DNA of 64,000 nt from Glycine soja (GCF_004193775.1 NC_041012.1:10809223-10873222), one strand, 5' to 3'; shown: positions 48,701 through 61,809, numbered from the stretch's first letter. A program made the numbers and translations. The notes: generated by a model not told the origin, from the sequence alone.

Positions 48701-48819
48701 ATGAGACATGTCTTCTTCCATTTGAGTTATATGTTTGATAAAAATAGCTAAAATTTCTATTGGTCAGAATTGCTTCCAATAGTTGGATTCTGCTAACACC
48801 TTTAGCATGTCTTCACTAT

Positions 48820-49513
48820 TTTTTAACTTTGTTATTTCATATTCGATTAATTTTTCTAAATATTTAGCATGACCTAGCTGTCGAAAGAACAATCGTCTGA
48901 CCACCTGTGATTCGTGAATTCCACAAAGGGAAAACCCCTAGAGGTGCAACTTGCTTGATGACATCCTTGAGTTTATCGATGCTGCATCTCGAAGGAATGT
49001 TAAATCTTACTGGGTTTGTTACAGTGAATGAGTAACCTAAAAACTCACCTTGGCGTGTTATGTTCTACTTCTCATTGTAATACAAGACTGCATCATGAGT
49101 AGGAGTAATGGTGAATTGAAGTAGGTTGAGTATACTATCTGGTGTTCTATTTATGATACATAATAATTCTATGGGACTAACACATGAGTATTGCTTGTTG
49201 CACATTAACACTATGTAAACATCATTATCATTTTCAATTACAGAGATTGAAAAAAATTATTATTGGCCTGCATCTATGAATGACTGTCGGTAATACATTT
49301 CATCCACAAGTTGGTCATTGGTTGGCTAAAAAGTGTTGTGCATTCTACTTTTAAGTGTCTCAAAAGAACAATCATTAGGAACTCACATTGGTATTGAAGT
49401 AAGACTTCGAAAATAAACACGAGTTTAATTGTGAATGATCGATCCATTTAGAAAATGAAGGCTAATCTCGAGTTAACAATGGTCCGACTGCTTGTTTCTC
49501 CCAAGAATGTCAT
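48820..49513 (-). pseudogene. MULE-associated N-terminal-type domain gene, broken (copy 2)
   Basis: Relative of 17573-18247 along its whole length: 'gtcgaaagaacaatcgtctgaccacc' region at 48880, 'gcaacttgcttgatgacatc' at 48947, 'ttggtcattggttggctaa' at 49311, and the start context 'gctatgacattcttggg' at 49513. It is more decayed than copy 1, with stop codons in the first 25 codons and frame changes. The upstream 'tatttatagttgtttgaa' (49590-49607) matches 18327-18344, the probable shared promoter. Confidence 0.6.
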
Positions 49514-49619
49514 AGCATTGAAATTGAATTTGGTCTGTGAAAGTGTGTTGTGCGGAATTGTGTGATTATATTGAAGGCGCTCTGTGTTATTTATAGTTGT
49601 TTGAACAAATAATGCTTGA

Positions 49620-50395
49620 GCTACTATAGTCCACTGTACTGCACATTAAAATAGTCATAAAAATTAATGTCATTCTTCAAATAATATTTCACTTTCATAA
49701 ATATATTTTTACCAATTTATTATTTAATTTTTAAAAAACTTTTATATATTCTTAAATCAATATACAACTTTTTTAAAATAACTATTTCAAATTTATTGAA
49801 TTCGAAAAACCAATAAGAAAAATGTTATAAATAATTAATTTGCATAAACCAATAAATAAAATTATTGAATTAAAAAATTATTACAAACCAACTGAAAATA
49901 ACAATTTTAATTAATTAATTAAATACATATTAAGAACATACAACAATATTTTTTTATTAAATAAATTTTATAACAACTAAATAATTTAATTATTAATTAT
50001 TTAATTTAAATTAATAAAATTAATATAGATTAGTAATCCGTATAAAACATACAAATTGACAATCCGTATAACTTATACAAATCTCCTTCGACATACAACA
50101 ATGACAATGGCAGTACAAAAAAAAAAAACAAAAAATGCAAGGACCAACTTATGGCAATGAAGGAGAAAACGAGGACAACCACGACTGAATGATAGGCGAC
50201 ACCAACGACCGGAGAAAAACAGAAGGAAAAAAATGGCATAGTAACACTATAGGGAACTCACATAGAAGAAGGACTATGTGAGGAAAGGTTGGATTTTTAA
50301 AATTAATGTGAATGACATTTTTGTCACTTCACATTAATTACTAGGTGTACTAACAATTGTGGAGGGTGCCCAAAGTAATACCCATAACAAAGTTG
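49620..50395. other. Terminal region of the copy-2 element
   Basis: AT-rich stretch then a GC-richer patch (50085-50290) and an end at about 50390 resembling the one near 40200. It probably belongs to the same MULE-type family as the broken gene just before it. Confidence 0.45.
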
Positions 50396-50399
50396 CACC

Positions 50400-51490
50400 A
50401 GACCTCTCAAAGAAGTTGTGCTCCCATTTGATATTTCACTTTTATCATGATCGTTTTTAATGAAAAAACTTTAGTTGGATTTTGCAATTGTGTTATATAG
50501 TTCTCAAGCCCAGGAAAATAAAGTTAATCAACCTAGGAAAATGTTTTTTTTTTTACAGAAACTGAATTAGCTCATCTCAATAAATTGTGGAGAATACACT
50601 TAGGAATATAATGGTAAACCTTCGGATTAGCTTGAACTAACCCAGGAAAATGTTAGGTCAGGTTGAATCCTTATTATTTTTTGTTTATTTTTAGTAGATA
50701 AATTATAATCCAAATCAAGATCTCAATACCCATTAAAATCAAGACGAAAATTCCCATCCTTTGAATTGAAGTGTTTCAAGTTCAACTTTGAACTCTTGGT
50801 AGAATTATCTACTCCCACACAAAACATATAAAAAACGGGAACATTACCATTACCCTTTTCTTATTCAAGTTTCCATTGCCTTTTCATACCTAGTAACAGC
50901 AGATACAATAGAGCATATTTCATCATAGACAGTTCATATCTCCGCATTAAATTCCTTGAATATAGTACGGGATTATACAGTGTACGATGTAAATACGAAG
51001 ACAAACATATGATAACGAAATTAAATGGCACGTATTATCGCAACACGTTATTATCGAAGAAGAGGATACGGGCATAAGATAGAACATACCATATCTCGCA
51101 AATTAATCACATTTATTCTGGGTAGCTTTCTAAATGCCAGAACAGAACAAACTCAAACAAGAAAAGTTTAGAAAGAACAAATCAGCAAAAATGAGGATAA
51201 CATTGCAAAAAGCTGTAGAATAGGACACATGTATAAAAAAAAAAAGCTTAATTAAAATCTATAGTAAGAAACCATATATATAAGTCCACAACTTAGTATT
51301 GTTTCACGTACGGAGCTGCATATGTAGATGAAATTAACATTTTCAAAATCACAACAACAACCTCGTTTTTTCTTCGGAAAATTAAATGTATATAGAGGAG
51401 CAAGGACCATCTCTGTCATCTCGTTCCAAAAGGGTGTCACTGCCAAAGGATCTTCAGTTGCCCAAATGATCAAACAAGTCATATCCAAAG
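50400..51490. other. Intergenic, possible 3' region of a small minus-strand gene
   Basis: No recognisable gene. 51252-51506 is open on the minus strand for 84 codons (MTNCKSLDMTCLIIWATEDPLAV...), directly overlapping the stop of the 31-codon frame upstream. I read it as probable 3' UTR, not as a protein. Confidence 0.35.
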
Positions 51491-51502
51491 ACTTGCAATT
51501 TG

Positions 51503-51598
51503 TCATTGGTTGATCACGACTTGTATGTTGTCACCATCCTCGTCTTCACCCTCGTTAATCTCGCTCTTGCATGCCTCAATTGCCATCCGAATTAGCAT
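51503..51598 (-). CDS. Possible small gene, 31 codons, with its own TATA box
   Basis: On the minus strand a TATA box 'cctttataatt' (51698-51708) is followed by a CT-rich leader ('cttgttctctctttgagc', 51663-51680). Then the first ATG at 51598 opens a 31-codon frame, MLIRMAIEACKSEINEGE..., with an acidic middle (EINEGEDEDGD) and a VVINQ end. The local GC is above the spacer average. The stop codon overlaps the ATG of a second, 84-codon frame. It could be the first exon of a longer gene, a small peptide gene, or chance. I do not recognise the protein. Confidence 0.3.
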   Translation of the reverse strand: MLIRMAIEACKSEINEGEDEDGDNIQVVINQ

Positions 51599-51719
51599 CT
51601 TGAAATTGAATTGCAATAGAACACACCTAGGTAGGTAATTATAGGGTATGAATAGATGCTTGCTCAAAGAGAGAACAAGGGAATGAACGTTTTCTAAATT
51701 ATAAAGGGGATGGGAAGGT

Positions 51720-54700
51720 ACTTTTCCTTTTGGGTATGAAGGGCGTGGGTGGGGACATATTCAGAGGATCTTCCAAGCATATGCTTAGAGCATTAACTTG
51801 CTGGCCCATTCTTTTTCACATATGCTTTTAGCATCTTTTCTATGAATAATTAATATAATTGTTTTCTTGAACGTGGATGTGCCTAAAGATTTTAGTTTGC
51901 TATTTTTTTTCTACTTAGAAAAAAATATATAATAAAATGGTCTTTGTCTTGGATTTCACTCTATGAAATGATTACTTTTTTATGCGATTTGAGATGTCAT
52001 TCGTTCATTACTGAATTTGCTACTTAAATCGCAACTTCAAAAACAGAAAGATGACAAAATGAAAAAGGCGAAAAATGGGTCCTCTAGTTTTCCTTGATAA
52101 ATACGAAAGGCTATTGCTGGGGTCATGGACTCATGGGTAGCAATTGAATGGTGTCCAATGGCACGTGGTACACACTAGCTAGTTTCATTAATTGAACATT
52201 AGTGTTTGGCAAAATTAATAGACAACTTAATTGATTGTTTGCTAAAATTATGATGAATATAAAATAACATTACCTTTAAAAAACATTAAAAAATAGCGAT
52301 AATATAGTTAAGATAAAAATGAAAAATATAGGAATTTTTCAGTTCAAATGTAAAAATACTGCAAAAAATTATAATCTATAAAAATAATTTTTTTTATTAA
52401 ATAAGTCTAGTTTAATCAAATAATTTTTTGAGTTAGTTAAATATACCAAAAGCTAGTTTAACAAAGCATTGGGAAGCACACTTTTAAGTCAATTATGAAG
52501 AATCTGTTGATCGCATATTGAAAGCGCAAATGAAGTTTAAGTATTCGGCCACACATTCCTGCTTTGGATTTTGATTTGAGTTTACCAATTAATAAACATT
52601 TTTTTACAAGCAATTAATTAAATAATAAACATTATGAATTCACCAATTGCACTTTAGTAGCTTTTGCTGGTACTTAGTAGCGAATTGTGACTCCAATTTA
52701 AATAAAATGAACACGAATCCGTCAATTAATAAAGGATTGTTCATAGCTCATAAGTCATAACTCATAAGCAATTGATGCCATTTAGAATGAGCGTGATTGA
52801 ATTCTTGCTCAATTGCAGACATTATCCAAAGATTGCAAAAGTCCAGCCAAAAATAATTTCTGTTGTAGTAAATTTTCAGTAATATAAAAATGATATCTTT
52901 GCAGCATGCAAATCACTTGTTTGTTGGGAAATTTTAATTTTAAAAAATAACACTAGTTGGTGGGGAATCTAAGCTTGAAGAGGCTGATGAAGCTATGCAT
53001 AGTTTTAAACCTGCAAAATTATGTTATATCTGGTGAAGATCAGTAGAGAAGTATTCGTACTGATGTGAAATATAAATAATAAAAATCTTTTATTTTTTAG
53101 TATTAAATATAAATAAATTTCAATTATTTATCTCTTTCTTAATGAAATTATATATACAATATTTTTCATTTAATAAAATTAAAGATTTTTTATGTTTGAT
53201 ATTAAATTTCAATGTTATATAATTTAAGAAAAATATTTATTTTTAATTAAAAATAACATGATTTAATAAAATTAATTAATTTTTCAATAAATATAAAATA
53301 TGTATTTTTTTTCTTAAGACCGAATGAAATATTCTCACATTAACCCGACTTTAAAATTTATCTTTGAAAAAATAACTTTGTGTACAGTAAAATTAGAAGA
53401 CAATAAAATTTAAATATTCTCTTACATATTTTTATTTTTTACATACTCCATTATTTAACGTTTTTATTCCCAAATAACCCGTTGTTTCTTAAAAAAGAAA
53501 GTTGTTGGCTCTTGGCAGACTAAGCTATCAGTTTTGGCATTAATAGCTGTGGCCCAACGGATGGCGTACAGTTGGACATTGAGTGCGAGTATACGTGGCT
53601 TTGAATATATGTGGTATTGAATTTCACTTGAAAGGAAAGAAAGTAAATGAAGAGAATCAAAGTTAAAATTTAAATTGAAGAAAAAGAAAATAAAAGAATT
53701 TATTTTGGAATTTTTTAAATTTATTTTCTTTAATTAAATAAAAAATATTAATACTTTATAAACTTTTCGAAATCTGTTGTTTGATAAACAAATCAGAGAA
53801 TATTTCTTGACAAAATAGTATTGCAATTTATTTAAATTTAAATACCTGGGAGGAGGACTTATTAAAGGTGTTTTGTTTAATTTTTTAATAAAAATTAATC
53901 ATTAATTAAAGGTGTATTGCAATTAATCATAAAAAAAACAATGATTGATGATGTAGAATTCAACTTCTATGATAGTGAAAGGATAATATTTTAAGTTTAA
54001 TTTTTCTGTGGTATCAATGTAAAAAAAATCAAACTGTTAATCAACAAAAAATATGATAAATAAAACTATTTTATGATAATTATTTTTAAAACTAAAAAAC
54101 TTATAATTTATAACAATTTCTAATTAAATAATAATATAAACTTCTTTATTCAACCTATTTACTTTTATGTTTTTGTCAGTAATATGCATAAGTACATTTT
54201 TTACCCAAGAAAAACGGTACTATTGCATATATAAAAAAAAAATGTATAAGAACAATTAACACCGTACATATAGATATAATTGTAATACATCATTCTTTCT
54301 CTCTTATACTACTTTGGTGTTCACTTGTACCAAACACATCACACATGCTTTGTTGAATACGTACAGAAGGGTCGCAATTTTTAGTTATTTATTTATGTCT
54401 ACATGAAGTGGACAGAAATAATTAATATGTATTGCCCCTGTCAAGCAAATAGTTATGTCATGTGAAGGTTTTATGATCGAGAGGCGGAATAAGTTTATTC
54501 TTATTCAATCCAAAATTTTGTTAACATAATCTTATTTGAATTTCAACTCAATCTAATTAAGACTTCATAATATATGAAATAAAACCAAATCAATGCAATA
54601 TGTTAGCGTATTAAACACTATGTATATCTGAATTATAAAATTAAAGGCATTTAAAATAATTATAATCAAGATATATTTTATTTTATAATATATATTTCAA

Positions 54701-57060
54701 GATAGAAAATATCATATTATATCAAATATTATTAATTAAGTCAAAATCACTTTATTTTATTATTAATATATAATTTTTCAAAACTATATATATACACATC
54801 ATATTAAAAATATTCGGATTAGATTGAGATCATAAGATAACCTAAAATATAAACCGGACTTGTTTCTAAAATTAGACCTAATTTTAAAGCTCAAACTCAT
54901 CAAATTTAACCTTGAGATTGAAGCAAGTTATTAAGATGCGACAAATTATGATTTTTTTTTACTGCATCATGAACATCCCTAATGTCAAATGAAAAAAAAA
55001 ATGGAAAAATGACTTTCATAAATAGGAATTTCCTGAATGTTAATAATTTAATTAATGTCAACTTAAATATACAATTCAGGTTAATTTAGACATCTCAATC
55101 AGATTTAATTATTCAAAATATATTCTATCAAATTTTAAATCAAATGAATATTTAACCGATCGCCAATAATATTGTTCTTAGATTTACGTGAAGAAGAAAA
55201 AACAATTTAAGGGAATAAGAATACTCAAAGTTTATTTGCTAAGAAAAACAATTTATAAGAAATTGTTATCACATACATTAAACTATTAAAGAGACTCTGG
55301 TGGTTCTATCAAGGAATTATATAATTTATATAAAATAAATGCGTTTCAGATTAGTTGTAATGTTACGTTCTTAACTATTATTGACATAATAATATAGAAC
55401 TTTTCACCGTGCTTTTGCTTTTGTGTTTTTATGCACTTCTCCTATGGTTATGGAAAACATTATTCGAGCATAAAAATAATAATAACATCATTTTTTTTTT
55501 GTTTCGTTTCGTGAGGAGAAGAACTTCTTGCTTTTGCTCCATTATGGAGACCAAGTCATGTTTTCCTTAAAAATGAAAGGAGCATTGATTAGTTATTGTT
55601 TCAGCCAGAATGTTTAGAAGTTTTGTCCTCGTTACCCATGTCAAGGATGCATCGGTCTTTATCGTGTGGTTCGAAACTTGTATTAAAATTAAACTTCATT
55701 TTCATACTAACTAATCTGACTCTTTATAAAGAGGTGACATTCTTTGTCTTTAACCATACGCTAGAAATTATAAATATAATGTTAGAAGAATAAACACTAT
55801 ATATAGTAGAACGAATATTACTACATTGATTTATTTATTAGGACAAAACTACAATAATTAACTATGCCAGACAGGCCTAGGCAATTACTGGAGTCAGCCA
55901 AGTGATGGATTTTGAGATAATATGAATGAAATCTTAAATTTAAACATCAATGTGATTATTGTACATAAAAAAAAAGCTAGGGGCATAAGAAAACATAAAA
56001 ACAACAATGTGATAATTTTGATTTCCATCTAGAATATACCACATGTAATATAGAATATATATTTAAAGGTTTGTTTATATATTAAATTAAATTTTGTATA
56101 ACTCCAATTGGAATATCTATCTTATAAAATCGTTTTTAAGTTGATAAAGAACAAGCTTGAATCATATAAGAATGTGGATTCAATTCGTGTCATCAATACG
56201 ACATCTTTCTTGGTGAATATACAATAACACATCTCTACAAACACTCACCTAAATTTTTATTTATAAAAAAAAAAATCATTTTTCCAAAAATGATAAATAT
56301 GCACCAATAGTGATAATTTCTTAATATATTTAATTATTTTATAATTCTCAATAATGACTAGTTACATCTTAATAATTATGTGGTACGAGATTTTTTTTTA
56401 TATGTCAATATGTACAACTATGAGCCCACATATATTTCTTTTAAAAAAAGTTGATAAGGCTTTGCTGTCCAATGAAGAAATAATACCACAGAGATTTCTT
56501 AATAAATATTGATTTCAATTATGTTCTTTTTTGTCTTTTAAATTCCACTTCGCTTAAAATTTTGACTTTATTATCTCAACATTTTTTTTTAAAAATTAAC
56601 TGTTACATTTAAGTCTATTTACATATTTACATAAAATTCTCAATTTTTTCAAAGAACTAGCGATTTAAGATGGATATGAGATTTAAAATGATTAAAATAT
56701 TTAGATGTAAAAAAATGAAAAATTTAAAATATTTTAAGGACATAAGATTAAGGTTTTTAATAAATGATTTTGGAATGCTTTGTTTTTTAGTTTAATTTAT
56801 ATACATTTTCATCGTAAAACATTTTAACATAGACGTCTGATAGAAATTCGTTCTCTCACCATATCATATTAATGGAAATGATGGCGTGGTAAAAAAATAA
56901 TTCTAACGATTCATATAAATTAATTCTTATCAAGACACTTTGCAGTAAAAGAGATAAATAAATCCAGTTCTTATTTTTTTGTGAAATATGAAGTTTTGAG
57001 TCTAGTGCGGTTTAAAATGATTCAACGGAGACTTCTTCTAAGAAAATATTGAAACAAAAT
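51720..57060. other. Gene-poor AT-rich region, nothing recognised
   Basis: More than 5 kb with only short frames. The segment 55380-55790 is slightly more complex, with a 65-codon frame starting MFQPECLEVLSSLPMSR that I cannot assign. Numerous poly-A/T and TA-rich stretches suggest old repeats without readable ends. Confidence 0.5.
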
Positions 57061-57087
57061 ATATTAAATATATTATAGGCATAGCAG

Positions 57088-57090
<3 letters not shown>

Positions 57091-57125
<35 letters not shown>
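57091..57125. repeat. (AT)n microsatellite, 35 bases
   Basis: About 17 AT dinucleotides, directly before the LTR-like remnant. Confidence 0.92.
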
Positions 57126-57126
<1 letters not shown>

Positions 57127-57179
57127 CACTTGATTATAATAATTAAAAGATAATTTTGATTATAAATGTTGATAGACTG

Positions 57180-58240
57180 ATAATTGTAAAATTTGAATTA
57201 ATTTGGTAGTCAATTTTGGCTAAAAAAAATTGTAATTTTTTTATTTTACGGTTGTTTTTTAATGAAATAATAAAGAAATAAATATTTTTATAATTTTTTA
57301 TGAGCAGAAGTTAAAAGAATAAGATTTCAAATATTTTAACGAAAAATTGATTCAAAAATTGAAAATAAAACTTTAAAGGAAAATTGGAAGAATTGAACAG
57401 TTCACTTAAGGTGCAATCCAGGTTTAGTATGCATCCTCGCTGAGCGGGAAAACTCAGGTTTAACACGAGGAAGCCCAAAGGCTCATTTAGTGCGAAAGCC
57501 CAGGTTAGCTTAAGTAAACTACCTTGGACCTATAAAAGAAATAGGAAGCAAAGTCAAAAAAGGCTAAACCCCCTTAGTTACTCACAAACCTAATAAGCCA
57601 AAAAATGTATTATATGTTTCATATCTATCAATACAAATAGGTTTTTTCTTTCCTATTATCCTTTCTTAGTTTAACTTTATGTATCATTCATTCTTACGCC
57701 ATCTCTAAGGGTTAGATACTTGACAGAGGGTAACCTTTAGTAGAAATACAAGAAAGGTCTTATATGTATCAATTATAGGAATTAGTCGTTCGATAGATGA
57801 TAATTTCTAATAGAACTCAAAGGAAAATATAGAATGAAAACTTCATGCATTTTATCTATTCAGTCTTTGCAAAGACATTTGAGACATAAATATGTAAGAT
57901 AAGCTTGTCATCGCGAGACATCATAACAAGTATTCTAACAGACGTGAGTAGAAAAAATTAACTTAATTGATAAAGAAAAATCTAAAATAACAATACATCT
58001 TTCGCATAAGGGATGTTAGGTCTCAACATTATCACATTCTAAATTTATCTTTTATCATCGTCTTTATCTTTTATTTTTCTTATCTTTTCCATTAAAATTT
58101 ATTATCTATTTTATCTTCTATTTTTTTTATCTTTTATTTAAAATTCCTTATCTTTTATTTAAGTGGATTCGACACTTGTACTTTCGAATACTTTATTACT
58201 TGAGATAATTTGGTGCACTTACAAATAAGTTAACAAACAC
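57180..58240 (+). mobile_element. LTR-like remnant, probably Ty3/gypsy
   Basis: Starts near 'tgtaaaatttgaattaattt' and includes a GC-richer block with 'cgctgagcg' and 'aaagcccaggtt' motifs, and a TATA box in 'ctataaaag' (57531-57539). It ends with 'gacacttgtactttcgaata', 'ttattacttgagataa' and 'tttggtgcactt'. This order is what I recall from soybean gypsy LTR ends and primer-binding regions. No second LTR or gag/pol was found nearby, so it is either a solo LTR or a truncated copy. Ends and target duplication are not clear. Confidence 0.5.
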
Positions 58241-58490
58241 CAAAGTTACGCATTAATTATAATAACCTAACTTAGATTAGAACTAAGCCTAGTCATTTGA
58301 GTTATTTAGGAAATTTTAAAGTGGAAAACTCATCATCTCACCGATAATAGAAATTAACCATAATAAATTGACCCAAATAAAAAATTAAAACTTATAATTT
58401 TGATCCCTTATAATTTTAAATTTGTAATTTTAATCTTTTTACTTGACTTTGAGATGACATATTAATACTAACATGAAACTTATATAAATT

Positions 58491-59334
58491 GTTAACATGA
58501 CACTTATGTAAAAAAATATTAAATAAAGTAAAAAATAAAAAATTTCTTAATATGAATTAAACTCATGATCATTTATTCAAATACAAAGAAATAAACACTA
58601 ATATACTTGTTTTATTTAGTTAACTATATTTATATTATTTTCTATGTTTCATTAAAACATATTTCATATATCATTTTAAATATTTTTATTTTGAATAATT
58701 TACATATTTTTATTTTTATTTATAATTCATAATTAAATTTCATAAATTAATATGTAAATTAATTACATAATATTTTTTTGTAAATTGATTTTAATATACA
58801 AATTATCTTTACTCTGATTATTTACATAAAATTGTTCACAGACAAAGCAATAAAATATTTACTTTATTTAGTTAACTATATTAATATTATTTCTCATGTA
58901 TCATGTATCATTAGTCAAGAGTTATTATTTTTTTTTAAATTATCAAAATTTATAAATTAAAATATATTTAATATATAAATTTTTATTTTTATTTTATATC
59001 ATTTTATATGTTTTTATTTTATGAAATTTAATTATAAATTGGTAAAATAAAAAATATGTAAACTATTCAAAATAAAAACATATAAAATAAAATTAAAATT
59101 TATATATTAAATATATTTTAATTTATAAATTATGATAATTTGAAAACATAAATTAATAACTCTTGAGTAATGATATATAAAATATAATATTAACATAATT
59201 AACTAAAAAAAATAAGTGTGCTGGTAATTTATTATCTTGTCTATAAATAAATGGTCATGAGTTCAATTCCTTTAAAAACATTTTTTATTTTTTCACTTCA
59301 TTTAATTTTTTTTCCACATAAGTGTTATGTTAAC
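58491..59334. repeat. Foldback element with long, nested inverted repeats
   Basis: The outer arms begin 'gttaacatgacacttatgt' (58491) and end 'acataagtgttatgttaac' (to 59334). They continue inward with 'gaattaaactcatgatcattta' against 'taaatggtcatgagttcaatt' and 'ttttatttagttaacta' against 'taattaactaaaaaaaat'. A second, inner palindrome (about 58915-59165) pairs 'tcaagagttatta' with 'taataactcttgag' and runs through 'aaatatatttaatatataaa'. About 840 bases in total, non-coding. This is a MITE or foldback transposon by structure. Confidence 0.75.
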
Positions 59335-59339
59335 CGCCT

Positions 59340-60470
59340 AAAAAATAGAGATTAAATGTTTTGATTTAGAAATAAGAAAACCAAATTTGAATTTGCTGCA
59401 ACTAAAAATATGTGAATTGGATTTAATTAAAATCAAGTTTAAATCCTCTTAATTAGGCTTAACTGAACTTGATATGGCTTAATTTGTTAACTCATAATAT
59501 TATATTTTTGCCTTGCTAATAATCATTCGATTAAAATAAATAATGAGTCCATTTCTTCACTAATTTCCTTTTTATTTATTTATTTATCTAAGTTACATAT
59601 ACTTTTTAATTTTATTTTTTTATTATTTATTTATTTTGTTTTTTTTTTCATTTCTAATCCAAATAAAACATAAATGATAATAAAATTTATTTTAAAAAAA
59701 TTTATGGAAAAAAATAAAATCAAATTTAGAGATACTTAAGTGGATAAAAATATATTTGAGTGTAAAATCAAGGTAACTCTTGTTGCCTGATTACCACCCT
59801 TAAGATTCATTTTGGAGAGAGAAAGATGAATAAGAAGAGAAAAATAAGAGAAAGAAAACAAAAATAATATGACAAGTTGTTTCTCGAAAAAAGAAGAGAT
59901 AAATATAAAAAAAGAGTTAAAATGAGATAAAAAAATTGAGGTAGATATATGTTTATATTTTTTTAGGAGATGTATGTTTATAATTAGAGTTAGAGATTTA
60001 ATTGTATTTTTATTCTTTCCTTCTTTCTCAAATTTATGAATTTTTGTTCCTTAATTTTTCTTTTATTTTATGAATTTTTTCACTCTACTAATTTAATTTT
60101 CTAAATTTAGACTTATCATTTCCGGTTACATTAGTAATGATGTGATAATATAATAGGTTAATATCAATTGTGATGTGACTTTTATATATTATATAGCATT
60201 TTGATATGATACAAAAGAAAATTAATTATATCTTTGATTTTTTTTATTAGTCTTTTTTTAAATTTCTTTCATCTATTTCAGTTTTACAAATGTGAGACAA
60301 CTATTAACTACTTCGAAATAAGTAATAAAAAAAATGGTGTCATTCTGATACTTTATAATATATCTTATTTGTCTGAAATGTATTATGTGATACTGATGTA
60401 TTTAAAAATAAAATAAAATTTATTTTGATAAAAAAAATTAATCAACTTCGTATGACAAATTCCCTAATTT
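59340..60470. other. Intergenic, AT-rich, no gene seen
   Basis: Spacer between the foldback element and the LINE remnant. The left part of the LINE (reverse transcriptase proper) is not recognisable here, so the element is 5'-truncated at about 60480. Confidence 0.5.
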
Positions 60471-60479
60471 GGTGAGGGG

Positions 60480-61800
60480 AATTGATAAGGTGCATTTGGT
60501 TGACTTTTCTTATGTGGACAACCTTGTTTGAAATGATACGAACTCGGGAACTTTCCTTCAGACAAGCTTATGGTTTTTACAACTCCCCAGGTAACCATAT
60601 TAGTTTGAGTAAGTTAATTTGGTTTAGATGCATCCCTCATTCTAAATCTTTCATCTTATGGCGTCTTTTTCACAACAAGCTTCCTACTGACAATAACCTT
60701 TGGTGTAGAGGATGCTTGGTTGTTTCCATGTGCAACCTGTGTGGTTATTCTTAAGAAACCATTGATCACCTCTTTTTGAATTGTGTTTTTGCTAAAAGGC
60801 TTTGGAGTTGGCTGAGTAATGTTAGCAAATCTATTGACTGCTATTCATTTGTTAATATCATTTCTCTTTGCAATAGCAGTTGGGCTCTTCAAGTCAATGA
60901 TATTATCTTGTCTTCAATTATAATCATTGTTTGGGCTATTTGGAATTCTTAGAATCAGTTGCAATTTCATAATTCCAACTGAAGCTTTGAATCTGTTATC
61001 ATTTCTGTTCGTGCTAACGTTAAAATTTCAAGGATTATCTCTAAAAATTGCATGTCTTCTAGCATGAGCGACTGAGCATCTTGAAGTTATTTTCAGTTGA
61101 TGGAATACTCCCAAGCATCCTATCATCAAGGAAGTTGGTTGGCATCCTCCTCTTCCTCTATGGACAAAATGTAACACTGATGGTGCTTCTAAAGGCTCCT
61201 TTGGTCTCTCAGCTTGTGCGGGCATCTTTCGCAATAACAATGTTGATTTTTTGGTGGCTTGCTTCTCACTATGGTATCCAAAATGCTCTTTTTGAGGAAT
61301 TGGTAGGAGCTATTCTTGCAATTGAAAACGTTGTTTTGAAAGGGTGGAATCACCTTTGGTTGGAGTGTGATTCAGTTCTTGTTGTTTATGCTTTCAAGAA
61401 TGAAACTATCGTCCCTTGGAAGCTTAAAAATAGGTGGAGACATTGTATAGCTTTGGCTAAAAATATGAATTTTTTGGTAGGTCACATTTACTGTGGGGGC
61501 AATACATGTGTAGATTTATCAGCTTCTGAGGGAGTAAATACTCAAGATTTTTATGGTGGGACTCCCCTCCTAGTTTCATTGGAGCAGAGTTCAGTAGAAA
61601 TAGAATTGGTTTCCCTAACTATAGGTTCTCTTAAGTTTTGTTCCATGGGTTTGGTTCATGTCCCCATGTGTTTTTTATTTGGCTTTTCTTTGGTCTTTTA
61701 TATATTGCCAGCTTGCAGTTCAGGTTTCTTAGTGGCAGTCGTGCTGACCTAGTTAGGATCATTGCCACTATGGAGCTTTGCTTGCTGTTTTTGGTAACAA
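60480..61800 (+). pseudogene. 5'-truncated L1-type LINE: zinc-binding RT tail plus RNase H
   Basis: 60482-60754 encodes LSFRQAYGFYNSPG, LIWFRCIPHSKSFILWRLFH, NKLPTDNNLWCRG and CNLCGYS, then a stop and ETIDHLFLNCVFAKRLW. This is the CxxC...HxxxxC reverse-transcriptase zinc-binding (zf-RVT) region. After 61140 comes WHPPPLPLWTKCNTDGASKG, the start of an RNase H domain with its first Asp. A frameshift near 61260-61275 moves the reading to another frame, which continues EELVGAILAIENV, HLWLECDSVLVVYAF and GHIYCGGNTCVDLSASEG. The four acidic residues expected for RNase H (D, E, D, D) are all still visible but lie in two frames. Several stops also interrupt the middle. Dead element. Confidence 0.8.
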
Positions 61801-61809
61801 AAAAAATTA

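Noticed and set aside
51252..51506. 84-codon minus-strand frame whose ATG overlaps the preceding stop
   Set aside because: Overlapping stop-start coupling is a bacterial arrangement; in a plant transcript this is most likely 3' UTR.
57410..57500. Possible tRNA gene in a GC-richer patch
   Set aside because: No cloverleaf, no B-box (GGTTCGA-type) and no anticodon arm could be drawn; it fits the LTR-like block better.
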